From: Chitinophaga tropicalis
Lineage (GTDB): Bacteria > Bacteroidota > Bacteroidia > Chitinophagales > Chitinophagaceae
Assembly: GCF_009758205.1 (NCBI RefSeq)
Contig: NZ_WRXN01000001.1
Coordinates: 1,364,001-1,428,000, forward strand
DNA: 64,000 bases
Direction: 5' to 3'
Positions within the stretch are counted from its first letter, which is position 1; the number at the start of each line of letters is the position of its first letter. A model generated the notes under the pieces. That model saw only the letters and a program-made list of their open reading frames with translations, did no database searches and was not told where the DNA came from. The position numbers and the translations under genes were made by a program. Of this stretch, positions 34,182 to 43,299 are shown in pieces.

Positions 34182-35582
34182 TTAGCCATTGATAGGCAAA
34201 GAAATAATGAACTTTGTTTCGCCTGGTTTGGATTCTGCTTTCAGGTAGCCTTTATGTTGTCTTACTATCTGTGAAACGATATCCAGTCCCAGTCCGGTGC
34301 CTTTACCCGGTTCTTTTGTTGTAAAGAAAGGATCGTAGATCCTGGTGAGGATATTTTCTGGTATACCGGGGCCATTGTCCTTAATAATAACTTTTAAACA
34401 GTCCCTGTCCCGTTCTGTCTTTATTTCCAGTTTACCTTTCTTATTAACCTCCATGGCATCTATGGCATTGTCAATAATATTGGTCCATACCTGGTTCAGT
34501 TCTCCTATCAATGCCCTGATGGGAGGAAGGGTGGTGTCAAATTCCTGTACTACTTCTATATTGGCCTTGCGTAGTTTATAATGAAGGATAGTGAGGGTAT
34601 TCCGGAGGCCATCGTGAATATCTGTGAGCTGTTTATCATAACCCTGGTCCATATGGGTGAACATCTTGACAGATCCTACCAGGGTGCCGATGCGCCTGGA
34701 GGCTTCTTCAATATCTGCTACTATCTTTTCAATGACCAGGTTGTCATTGATCCAGTTGAACACAGGAGATATATTTTTATTGATGCGTTCCCTGAATTTG
34801 TCGAGATCTGCGGTGGTGAACCCGAACTCTGTAAAGTTCTCTGCCAGCTCAGCCGCATTTTCAACATCATTGTTATCCAGCCAGTCTATCAGTTCATCTT
34901 CTTTCTCTGAACGTTGCATGAGTGTAAGAGGCGGCGTGGTTTTATGCTGTTCCAGTATTTCGAACAGTTTATCTCTGACTACATCCACATCTTCCGGTTC
35001 CATGCGGATGGACATGACCTTTTTAAAGGTTACTGGTTCCAGCTGTAAATGTTTTTTCAGTGTCAGCGCTCCTCTTACTACTGCTGCTGCGGGGTTGTTC
35101 AGCTCATGCGCCAGTCCGGCAGATAATTTACCCAATGCCATCATCTTTTCACTCTGGCGCAGGAAGGAGGTGTATTCCCGGACGCGGGTGGTCATGACAT
35201 GTACAAGTGCCTGGGTCAGCTCAAAATGCTGGCGTATCAGGTCCTGGATCTTACTTATGGGTAGTGTCATGACTTCTGCTGTTTCCAGCACTTCTCCCAG
35301 CACCGAAGAAGTATATCCCCTGGAGAAGGGCAGGTAACCACCTATATTTTTAGGTTCGAGGATGAGCAGTTCCCTTTTCTCGTTATTCTGTATCTGGGTA
35401 AGGCGTATAGTACCGGAAACAAGAATGTGAGTGCCTGTCTGCTGGGCGCCAGGTTCATACAGGGCTTCTCCCGGCTGGAGAATATGGCATTCGCTGTTGT
35501 CTATCAGCCATTGGAGCTGATCGGCAGGAACGTCTTGTAAGGCTTCAATGGAATGCAGCCATTCTACGGTTACGTTGGTCAT
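34182..35582 (-). CDS. histidine kinase with N-terminal cyclic-nucleotide-binding-like domain
   Basis: 466 residues, soluble. A cNMP-binding/Crp-like sensor (about 10-130, ILQPGEALYEPGAQQTGTHI, LVSGTIRL) is followed by an H-box with His159 (LSAGLAHELNNPAAAVV), a long helical linker, and a HATPase with ELNQVWTNIIDNAIDAM (N box), KDNGPGIP (G1), YDPFFTTKEPGKGTGLGLDI (F and G2 boxes). It lies 96 bases upstream of the receiver/oxidoreductase gene in the same direction. Such kinases normally phosphorylate a neighbouring receiver. It is divergent from the locus 2 sigma gene. Confidence 0.9.
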   Translation of the reverse strand: MTNVTVEWLHSIEALQDVPADQLQWLIDNSECHILQPGEALYEPGAQQTGTHILVSGTIRLTQIQNNEKRELLILEPKNIGGYLPFSRGYTSSVLGEVLETAEVMTLPISKIQDLIRQHFELTQALVHVMTTRVREYTSFLRQSEKMMALGKLSAGLAHELNNPAAAVVRGALTLKKHLQLEPVTFKKVMSIRMEPEDVDVVRDKLFEILEQHKTTPPLTLMQRSEKEDELIDWLDNNDVENAAELAENFTEFGFTTADLDKFRERINKNISPVFNWINDNLVIEKIVADIEEASRRIGTLVGSVKMFTHMDQGYDKQLTDIHDGLRNTLTILHYKLRKANIEVVQEFDTTLPPIRALIGELNQVWTNIIDNAIDAMEVNKKGKLEIKTERDRDCLKVIIKDNGPGIPENILTRIYDPFFTTKEPGKGTGLGLDIVSQIVRQHKGYLKAESKPGETKFIISLPING

Positions 35583-35697
35583 AAATGAATGGTTATGATT
35601 GGTAAGTTAGGTCATTTCCGGGATTATGGACTTCTTCGGAAAATAATATGAGCATTAGAAAATTATTGCTACTTTAAGGTACTTTTTACACACGCTT

Positions 35698-36243
35698 ATG
35701 TCATATAGGACATTAGAGGACAATGAATTACTGGATCTGGTCAAGCTCTCTGACGGGAAGGCTTTTGACGAGGTCTATCAGCGCTATTGGCGTAAGCTGT
35801 ATGCTTTGGCTTATTATCATCTGAAAGATAGCAGTGAGGCCGAAGATGTGGTACAGGAGATCTTTGTAAGCCTGTGGGCTTCCAGGGAACGGACCAATAT
35901 CCGCTCTTTATACGCTTACCTGGCCACCGCCACCAAATATGCCGTTTTTAGCCATTTCAGCCAGCCTGCAGGCAAAACCACTTCACTTGAATCGTTAATG
36001 AACAGCCAGGATGTTACACTTTCCCCGGCCGATAGCCGTTTGCTGGAAAGGGAGATCCGTGACGAGATCAGCAAACTGCCGGAGAAATGCCGGCTGGTTT
36101 TCAGGTACAGCCGGGAAGAAGGATTGTGTAATAAAAGTATTTCCGAGAAGCTGAATATATCCACCAAAGCAGTAGAGAAGCATATTACCCGGGCGCTCCG
36201 CCAGTTACGGGTGCAATTGAAACACTTCATTTTTTTCTGGTAG
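35698..36243 (+). CDS. ECF RNA polymerase sigma factor (locus 2)
   Basis: 181 residues. Region 2: GKAFDEVYQRYWRKLYALAYY, EAEDVVQEIFVSLWASRE. Region 4: EISKLPEKCRLVFRYSREEG and the helix-turn-helix NKSISEKLNISTKAVEKHI. It ends in the hydrophobic tail HFIFFW usual for sigma factors of SusC/SusD loci. It begins the second sigma-FecR-SusC-SusD series. The FecR gene starts 60 bases later. Confidence 0.92.
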   Translation: MSYRTLEDNELLDLVKLSDGKAFDEVYQRYWRKLYALAYYHLKDSSEAEDVVQEIFVSLWASRERTNIRSLYAYLATATKYAVFSHFSQPAGKTTSLESLMNSQDVTLSPADSRLLEREIRDEISKLPEKCRLVFRYSREEGLCNKSISEKLNISTKAVEKHITRALRQLRVQLKHFIFFW

Positions 36244-36303
36244 GAAAATTTTTTTTAGACCCGAGGTAGGGTATACTCCTCTTTTTCCATACTATTTCCC
36301 TGT

Positions 36304-37245
36304 ATGACCAGAGAACAGCTATCCGTCTTAACCAGAAAGTACCTGGATGGTACTGCCAATGCCGAAGAAAAAACCTTACTGGAAAAGTGGTACCATTCTT
36401 TTGAAGGAGAAGAATTGGTGGCAGAACTGCCTGAAGGAGTGGACGAGGGTATGCTGGAAACGCGGCTGAAAGAAAAAATAGACAGGGAAAGGAACATACG
36501 TAAGGGATTGCTGGTACAGATGCGTCGTTACCGGGTAGCAGCAGCAATATGTTTGCTGGTGGCCACAGGACTGCTGGCCATTATCCTGCAAGGAAGGAAA
36601 GTCTATGCCACAGGGCATCAGCCACGGTTTGCCATGTTGCCGGATGGGAGTAAAGTATGGTTGAATGCAGATACCAGGCTGGTATATACAGATTATCCGC
36701 TGTTACATGAACGTAGCCTGTCACTGACAGGGGAGGCATATTTTGATGTAGTACGGGATCCGCAGAAACCATTTATTATTCATTCCGGAAGCATGACCAC
36801 CAGGGTACTGGGAACAGCATTCAATATAAAAGCATATCCCGGAGAGCCGTTCTACGTAACGGTTACCAGCGGAAAGATCAGGCTGGAGGATAAGAAGACC
36901 AGGACCATTACTTTTTTGACGCCGGACAGGCAATTGAAATATAACAACCAGAATCGGCCTGTGGTAGCGCAGGTCAAGGCAGCAGCTGCCTACGCATGGA
37001 CCAGGGGACAACTTGAATTCTACGACCAGTCATTTGTACAGATAGCCAGGACTATTAAAAGAAATTACAACATAGAAGTGGTGTTTGCCAGTGAATCACT
37101 GCAGCATTGCATGTTTACCGCAAGTTTCGAGAAAGAAACGCCTGTAAGCCGTGTTGTGGACCTGCTGTGCAGGATCAATAATGCCAGTTACACTTTCAAT
37201 GCAGACAGCAGCGTAGTAACCGTGAGTGGAAAGGGATGTCCCTGA
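36304..37245 (+). CDS. FecR-family anti-sigma factor (locus 2)
   Basis: 313 residues. Cytoplasmic part LTRKYLDGTANAEEKTLLEKW, one membrane helix (about 77-95, VAAAICLLVATGLLAIIL), periplasmic FecR domain (FAMLPDGSKVWLNADTRLVY, LTGEAYFDVVRDPQKPFIIH, VLGTAFNIKAYP) and the C-terminal DUF4974 part (LEFYDQSFVQIARTIKRNYNIEV). Shorter than the locus 1 protein mainly in the periplasmic region before the FecR strand motifs. It holds the sigma factor until SusC signals. Confidence 0.92.
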   Translation: MTREQLSVLTRKYLDGTANAEEKTLLEKWYHSFEGEELVAELPEGVDEGMLETRLKEKIDRERNIRKGLLVQMRRYRVAAAICLLVATGLLAIILQGRKVYATGHQPRFAMLPDGSKVWLNADTRLVYTDYPLLHERSLSLTGEAYFDVVRDPQKPFIIHSGSMTTRVLGTAFNIKAYPGEPFYVTVTSGKIRLEDKKTRTITFLTPDRQLKYNNQNRPVVAQVKAAAAYAWTRGQLEFYDQSFVQIARTIKRNYNIEVVFASESLQHCMFTASFEKETPVSRVVDLLCRINNASYTFNADSSVVTVSGKGCP

Positions 37246-37319
37246 TACGAAAAGCCTAAAATTTCACCTGTATATATGAACAATATCGTCGTCAACAGTA
37301 CCTGAGACAGGATAAAACA

Positions 37320-37343
37320 CCCCTGTACCCGGAGGCACAGGGG
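37320..37343 (+). terminator. hairpin between fecR and susC (locus 2)
   Basis: CCCCTGT (37320-37326) pairs with ACAGGGG (37337-37343), loop 10, with AAAAC/GTTTT flanks just outside. It occupies the same place as the hairpin at 19012 in locus 1. Confidence 0.45.
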
Positions 37344-37429
37344 AATGTTTTACAGCAGGGCATCTCATGTCGCCAAACCTGTATGCCCGTGCTACTATTT
37401 ATTAATAAATAATAAATCGTATTAAAGTT

Positions 37430-40400
37430 ATGAAAAAAACAGCGCATACACGGGTGCCGTGTATCCAAGCCATATTGTTCCTTATGCGATGTTCGGTCTA
37501 TATATTGGCCTTTATCTGCACTTCCACGTTCACGCTCTTTGCCAGTACAATGGAAGGGCAGAATATCAGGGAGGTGAAGATAAACCTGAACGCCAGTCAT
37601 CAGAAACTGGAAGAGGTCCTGGGCAAGATCCAGCAGCTCACTCCCTTCCGGTTTGTATATAATTCTTCCCAGGTCAAAGCTATTCCGCCGGTTAGTATTA
37701 ATGTCACCAATACTTCTGTGGAGACTATCCTGCAGCAATTGCTCACTCCCAACCACTTCAGTTTTGAGCAGAACAAAGCGCAGGTTATCATTACACGCAC
37801 GCAGGACCTGACCTTTGCCACCCTGAACAGGGCTATCCCCACAATGGTGGAATGGGCAGATACTTCCATCACTGCGCAGGGCAAAGTAAGGGATGATAAA
37901 GGACAACCCCTGCCAGGTGTGACTATCACCATAAAAGGCAAGAACAGGGGAGTAGCTGCAGATGCCAGCGGTAATTTCGCCATCAGGGCAGATGAAAAAG
38001 ATTCCCTGATATTTAAAGCTATAGGATTTGCTCCACTGACTGTAAGCGCAGGAGGCAACCTGGGCAATATTGCCCTCTCTCCCAGCACTACCAGCCTCAG
38101 TGACGTAGTAATAGTAGGTTATGGCAGCCAGACAAGACGCGACCTGACAGGTACTATCACTACTGTAAAAGGCGCCGATATCAGGAACCTGCCAGTGAGC
38201 GATGCTGCCCAGGCCATTCAGGGCCGTGTGGCTGGTGTGGACATTGTACGCTCTGACGGATCGCCGGGTACCACCCCTTCTATCCGCATACGTGGTACAG
38301 GTACTATCAACAACTCTGAACCATTGATCATTATAGACGGAGTGCCTGCCAGCAGCCTGAGTGATATTAATAATAATGACATTGCTTCCATGGAAGTGCT
38401 GAAAGATGCGTCTTCCTCTGCTATCTATGGTACCCGCGCTGCAAATGGTGTGATCATTATCACTACCAAAAAGGGCAGTTACAATGAAAAGCTGAATACT
38501 TCGGTGAATATCTACAGGGGCGTTTCCAACGTACGCCGCTATATTCCCCTGCTTACTGCTCCGGAACTGGTAACGCTGAAACAGGAGCGTTATACCAATG
38601 ACGGATTGTCTGTACCTGCTATCTGGCAGGATCCTTATTATGCTGTACAGCGTACTGACTGGCAGAAGGCGCTTTTCAATACCGGAAATGTCACCAATGC
38701 AGATATATCGATCAGGGGCGGAAGTGCATTTTCCAATTACCTTTTCTCAGTGGGTTATTATGATGAGAAAGGCATGATCACCAATACCTATTTCAAAAGA
38801 TATACAGTACGTATCAACTCAGAGCACAGGCTGAATAAACGTCTGAAAGTGGGCGAGAACCTGCAGCTGACCGCCCGTAAACGCAACGCGCTGGATACAT
38901 ATTCTTCCCAGACAGGCCTTATCTTCAGCGCCCTGCGTTTCAATCCTGCCATACCGGTGAAAGATGAAACGGGCGCCTATGGCTCTGCACAGGCAAGCAA
39001 TGAACTGGGGGACATCAACAACCCGGTATATACTGCAGAAACTACCGATGCCTGGGTGAAAAGCTACCGGGTACTGGCCAATGCCTTTGCTGAACTGGAA
39101 ATTGTCCGCGACCTGAAATTCCGCGTGAATTACGCCTTTGACGGTACTCTTAGCAACTCATATACCTTTTTGCCCAAGACTCTGACACAGGTACGTACCA
39201 GGGACGACGCTGAATTAACACAGGGTGATACTACCTCCAACAGTCAGCTGGCAGAAGCATTTCTGACCTTCAACAAAACACTGGCGCAGAAACACCAGAT
39301 CACCCTGACAGGAGGTGTTTCCTACCAGAAATATACCGGTAGCTATTTTGCTGCCAAACGTAATGGCTTTGATGATGAATCGCCTGACATGCTGGTGCTG
39401 GACAACGGTTCCCTTGTAATTGATGCAGCCGGTAATTACCATGCTACCAATGTGCTGGCATCCAGTTTTGTAAGGGGCTTTTACAGCTTTAAAGGTAAAT
39501 ATCTGCTTACTGCCACAATGCGTGCTGACGGTTCTTCCAGGTTTGCAGAAGGCCATCGCTGGGGATATTTCCCCGCAGTATCTGCCGGCTGGCGTGTATC
39601 TGATGAGAACTTCTTTAAAGAGAACGTTCATTTCATGAGCAACCTGAAAGTTACCGGAGGCTGGGGTGTATTGGGTAACCAGAACGTAAGTGAATTCCAG
39701 TACCTGGCAGCTGTAGCCAAGAACCGCCGTTACAATTTTGGCGACCTGCCAGTAACCGGTACCTGGAATGCCAGTATTGCCAACCCGAACATCACCTGGG
39801 AAAAAGCGCACATGACAAACATCAGCATGGAAATGGGCTTCCTGCAAAGTGCGCTGAACGCGACCGTTACTTACTTCAATAAGAATACAATTGACATGCT
39901 GGTACCTGCGGTGCAGATGGATACACATGGTACATCGGTAGTGCCTGACCAGAACATAGGCCGTTTGAACAACCATGGTGTGGAGCTTGAACTGTCTTAC
40001 CAGGGTGGCAAAAAGGACTTCACCTATTTTGTGGCGGCCAACGCTACAATGATCAGGAACAAAGTAACGAAGCTGTATGCTAAAGATACTTACATCAGTT
40101 CTTCCAACTATGGCCGTCAGAACCAGGAGATCTCCCGTACCTATGAAGGACAGCCTATTGCATCCTTCTATGGCTGGAAAACAGCAGGCCTGTACCAGAC
40201 CCAGAGTGAGATAGATAATGACGCCTACCTGGCAAACGACAGCAGGCGCGCTAACATTAAGCCCGGCGATGTTCGCTTTGTAGACGTAAACGGAGATGGC
40301 GCTATCACTGAAGCTGACCGTGTGAACCTGGGAGATCCTAACCCACGCCTGCAATACGGTATACAGATGAGTGGCAACTATAAAGGATTTGACCTCAGCC

Positions 40401-40840
40401 TGGCCTTTACCGGCGTAGCAGGTGTGAAGCTTTATAACGCTGATAAGATGCAGGGCCTTGATCCTACTTACTCTTATAACTATTATAAAGAGGAGATGAA
40501 CCGCTGGCATGGAGAAGGTACCAGCAACAGCATTCCCCGTATGACGCTGACAGACAATAACGGCAACTACCGTACGTCAGACAGGTTTATTGAGAAAGGC
40601 GATTATTTCGCGCTGCGCAACGTAGCGCTGGGATATACCATTCCTGCAAAACTCTGGGGTAACGCCGGCGGCCCTGGTATCCGGGTGTATGTGGCAGGAC
40701 AGAATATGTTCATCCTTACCAACTACAGCGGTCTGAATCCGGAGCTGGGATATACCGACGGAAACAGGCAGAGAGGTGTGGATGTAGCTACTTATCCGCA
40801 GGCAAGAAGTATTACTGTGGGCGCTTCGCTTAATTTTTAA
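37430..40840 (+). CDS. SusC/RagA-type TonB-dependent outer-membrane transporter with STN domain (locus 2)
   Basis: 1136 residues. A signal region (CSVYILAFICTSTFTLFAS) is followed by the STN domain (about 48-125, NASHQKLEEVLGKIQQLTPF), the carboxypeptidase-like domain (about 148-215, AQGKVRDDKGQPLPGVTITI), the plug (SDVVIVGYGSQTRRDLTG, IIDGVPAS, MEVLKDASSSAIYGTRAANG) and the barrel, ending TVGASLNF. A late EF-hand-like loop (DVNGDGAITEADRV, near residue 960) is common in this family. The STN domain indicates signalling to the FecR partner. Its substrate cannot be told from sequence; the nearest enzyme is a GH16-like lipoprotein. Confidence 0.95.
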   Translation: MKKTAHTRVPCIQAILFLMRCSVYILAFICTSTFTLFASTMEGQNIREVKINLNASHQKLEEVLGKIQQLTPFRFVYNSSQVKAIPPVSINVTNTSVETILQQLLTPNHFSFEQNKAQVIITRTQDLTFATLNRAIPTMVEWADTSITAQGKVRDDKGQPLPGVTITIKGKNRGVAADASGNFAIRADEKDSLIFKAIGFAPLTVSAGGNLGNIALSPSTTSLSDVVIVGYGSQTRRDLTGTITTVKGADIRNLPVSDAAQAIQGRVAGVDIVRSDGSPGTTPSIRIRGTGTINNSEPLIIIDGVPASSLSDINNNDIASMEVLKDASSSAIYGTRAANGVIIITTKKGSYNEKLNTSVNIYRGVSNVRRYIPLLTAPELVTLKQERYTNDGLSVPAIWQDPYYAVQRTDWQKALFNTGNVTNADISIRGGSAFSNYLFSVGYYDEKGMITNTYFKRYTVRINSEHRLNKRLKVGENLQLTARKRNALDTYSSQTGLIFSALRFNPAIPVKDETGAYGSAQASNELGDINNPVYTAETTDAWVKSYRVLANAFAELEIVRDLKFRVNYAFDGTLSNSYTFLPKTLTQVRTRDDAELTQGDTTSNSQLAEAFLTFNKTLAQKHQITLTGGVSYQKYTGSYFAAKRNGFDDESPDMLVLDNGSLVIDAAGNYHATNVLASSFVRGFYSFKGKYLLTATMRADGSSRFAEGHRWGYFPAVSAGWRVSDENFFKENVHFMSNLKVTGGWGVLGNQNVSEFQYLAAVAKNRRYNFGDLPVTGTWNASIANPNITWEKAHMTNISMEMGFLQSALNATVTYFNKNTIDMLVPAVQMDTHGTSVVPDQNIGRLNNHGVELELSYQGGKKDFTYFVAANATMIRNKVTKLYAKDTYISSSNYGRQNQEISRTYEGQPIASFYGWKTAGLYQTQSEIDNDAYLANDSRRANIKPGDVRFVDVNGDGAITEADRVNLGDPNPRLQYGIQMSGNYKGFDLSLAFTGVAGVKLYNADKMQGLDPTYSYNYYKEEMNRWHGEGTSNSIPRMTLTDNNGNYRTSDRFIEKGDYFALRNVALGYTIPAKLWGNAGGPGIRVYVAGQNMFILTNYSGLNPELGYTDGNRQRGVDVATYPQARSITVGASLNF

Positions 40841-40851
40841 ATCAGGGGATC

Positions 40852-42306
40852 ATGACAACTAAACATATTATACTGGCAGTGGGTATGTTGCTTTCCGTAA
40901 CTGCATGTGATAAGGTACTGGACGTAACACCCAAGGGCAATTATACTACCGCAACCTACTGGCGCACACAGTCAGATGCGGTGAACGGTATCACGGGGAT
41001 ATACAACATATTACTGGAAGAAGACTTTACAGGGCATGCCGAGTTCACGTTCGACATCTGCTCTGATGATGAATACCGTGCGGGCGACCACTCAGAAGAT
41101 GTTGCCATCGAGAACTTTACCTACGACGCATCCAATGCACAGGTGAGGTTCAGCTGGAGATGGAAATATGAGATGATCAACCGTTCAAATAATGCGCTGA
41201 TCTATATTCCTAAAATAGAAAAGATGGATGAGGATATCAGGAACCGTAGCCTGGGAGAAGCGCATTTCCTGCGCGCATTTGCTTACTGGCGGCTGATGCT
41301 GATCTATGGAGAAGTACCGGTGGTTACAGAAGATGATGTGCTGGCCAGCAGCTATAACCATCCTAAAGTAAGTGCAGACAGCCTTCGCGGAATGATACAG
41401 ACAGACCTGCTGGCAGCAGCCGATCTGTTGCCTGACACTTATGGCGCTAATGATAAAGGCCGTGTTACCAAAGGCACAGCATGGGGTTTCCTGTGTAAAC
41501 TGTATATGAACTGGGAAAAGCTGGACCAGGCTCTTATCTACGGAGAAAAAGTAACTACCAGCCCTAACTATAAATTGGCTTCTACCTACCTGGAGAATTT
41601 TACACCAGCCACCAGCAACAACGACGAGATGCTGTTTGCTGTGCAGACAAGCGATACCTGGGGGTATTCAGACTTCACCACTTACCATACGCCACGTGAA
41701 TGGGGCGGCTGGAACTTCCATCAGCCGTTGCAGACCCTTGTAGATGAATTTGAAGCGGGAGATGCACGTAAGGCCGTATCTGTAATGGGGCCTGGAGATA
41801 AAGTAGATATAGGCACTGAAATAGCTACCTATAGCGCAAGCATGTCAGAAACAGGATATCATTTCCGTAAGTTCTCTTCCTGGAAATCTAACGGAGGGTT
41901 GAACTACTCTCTGAAAACACCACTGCTGAGAACTGCCGATATCATGCTGCTGGTAGCTGAAGCCAAGATCCGTACACAGGGCGCCGGCGCCGGCGATGCA
42001 GAGATCAACCAGGTAAGGAAGAGAGCCGGACTGGCTGAGGTGAGTGGTGCAGGTATGCCGGCACTGATGCACGAACGCCGTTGTGAGCTAAGTGGTGAGA
42101 ATGAGCGTCACCAGGACCTGATTCGCTGGGATAAAGCCAAACTGATAGATATCACTACCTATTATAACAAACCTAAGTACGGTAAGAACGGGAATATACT
42201 GGTAGCTGCAAGGACCTTTGTAAGACCTAAGCACTATTATTTCCCGCTGCCACAGTCAGAGATCGATAAGAGTAACGGAGTGCTGATACAGAACGAGAAT
42301 TACTAA
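40852..42306 (+). CDS. SusD/RagB-family surface lipoprotein (locus 2)
   Basis: 484 residues. Lipoprotein signal MTTKHIILAVGMLLSVTAC with lipobox VTAC. Helical repeats AHFLRAFAYWRLMLIYGEVPVV and LLAAADLLPDTY, and the C-terminal SusD signature LLRTADIMLLVAEAKIRTQG, HERRCELSGENERHQDLIRW and YYFPLPQSEIDKSNGVLIQN. It starts 11 bases after susC and is cotranscribed with it. A terminator follows. Confidence 0.95.
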   Translation: MTTKHIILAVGMLLSVTACDKVLDVTPKGNYTTATYWRTQSDAVNGITGIYNILLEEDFTGHAEFTFDICSDDEYRAGDHSEDVAIENFTYDASNAQVRFSWRWKYEMINRSNNALIYIPKIEKMDEDIRNRSLGEAHFLRAFAYWRLMLIYGEVPVVTEDDVLASSYNHPKVSADSLRGMIQTDLLAAADLLPDTYGANDKGRVTKGTAWGFLCKLYMNWEKLDQALIYGEKVTTSPNYKLASTYLENFTPATSNNDEMLFAVQTSDTWGYSDFTTYHTPREWGGWNFHQPLQTLVDEFEAGDARKAVSVMGPGDKVDIGTEIATYSASMSETGYHFRKFSSWKSNGGLNYSLKTPLLRTADIMLLVAEAKIRTQGAGAGDAEINQVRKRAGLAEVSGAGMPALMHERRCELSGENERHQDLIRWDKAKLIDITTYYNKPKYGKNGNILVAARTFVRPKHYYFPLPQSEIDKSNGVLIQNENY

Positions 42307-42367
42307 AATAGATTTGTCTGTGAAGGTTTATATATAGACAGAGCCGATGAGTTGCTTTGTAAACGAG

Positions 42368-42398
42368 AAAGAGGTTGTATTAACTACAACCTCTTTTC
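42368..42398. terminator. terminator between locus 2 susD and the GH16-like gene
   Basis: 12-bp perfect stem (42368-42379 with 42385-42396), TTAAC loop, Ts after it. The A-rich left side makes it usable for the convergent gene too. Confidence 0.8.
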
Positions 42399-42426
42399 TG
42401 TTTATGATAACCGATGCCATTCTGCT

Positions 42427-43206
42427 TTATGCCGGAATGAACCTGAATGAATGTATGATTATCTCAACTTCAGCGCCATTGGCAGGCGCCTGACCGCTGA
42501 AAAGCCATAAATTCATATGTATGGGCAGAGCCAGCGTACTTACATTATACCCGGCAGGGGTTGTCCACGGGAAGAAGGCATTGGCTTCGCTGGTAGTGAA
42601 ACCATGATATCCTTTGTAGGAAACAGAGGTGCTGTTACGGGTAAACGTATGAGTGGTATAAGTACCATTCAGTTTCAGCTCGTTGGTCTGGCTTACGCTT
42701 CCTGAACCTGTTGCAGGATAAACAGTATAGTTATAGTTATGCCAGGCATCATTACCCCAGCGGGCAAACTCAATATCTATTTCATGATGCCCGTTATCGC
42801 CTGACTTATAATTGAACAGGCCCAGCACAATATTCCTGTCCAGCTTATCTACAGCGCCTTCTACTTCCCATAGATAGGTACCGTAGCCGAAGGTCTGGTT
42901 GGAGATCACTTCAGCACAATACCATAAGCCTGTAGCGGCGTCCCTGCTTATTTTCAGGTGCAGCCAGCCATTGCTGTCTACCCATACGTTGTTACTGCTC
43001 CAGTAGTTAGGGCCGGGAGCAGACAAACCCTGTTGTCTTATCTGCCAGGTATAGCCGCTGAAATTGACGGTAGCGGCAGCTGCAGATACCCTGGCATTGG
43101 CATCTGTAGTAGTGTTAGTTGTTTCCTCGCTGATCTCTGGAGCGGTGTCTTTGGCGCAGCTGCTTAGAACTGCTACGGTTAACAGGAGCATTGCAATTTT
43201 GTACAT
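42427..43206 (-). CDS. glycoside hydrolase family 16-like lipoprotein
   Basis: 259 residues from ATG 43206, chosen because MYKIAMLLLTVAVLSSC is a lipoprotein signal with Cys17; an upstream ATG (43242) would bury it. A Thr/Ala-rich linker leads to a beta-jelly-roll with the GH16 active-site motif HEIDIEF (Glu142, Asp144, Glu146) preceded by FGYGTYLWEVEG. GH16 enzymes cut beta-1,3 or beta-1,4 bonds in laminarin, lichenan, agar or carrageenan. The exact specificity is not readable. It is convergent with locus 2 and may serve it. Confidence 0.82.
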   Translation of the reverse strand: MYKIAMLLLTVAVLSSCAKDTAPEISEETTNTTTDANARVSAAAATVNFSGYTWQIRQQGLSAPGPNYWSSNNVWVDSNGWLHLKISRDAATGLWYCAEVISNQTFGYGTYLWEVEGAVDKLDRNIVLGLFNYKSGDNGHHEIDIEFARWGNDAWHNYNYTVYPATGSGSVSQTNELKLNGTYTTHTFTRNSTSVSYKGYHGFTTSEANAFFPWTTPAGYNVSTLALPIHMNLWLFSGQAPANGAEVEIIIHSFRFIPA

Positions 43207-43299
43207 AATAAATGGTTTATTTAGAGGTTTAAAAAAAAGCACGGTCTATATAATGACAACGGAGCAGGAGGATACTTTGATAAGGAAGGGGAATTTTTT

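Noticed and set aside
39215..40510. 431-codon open frame on the minus strand
   Set aside because: Antisense to the locus 2 susC barrel; no start signal, no family.
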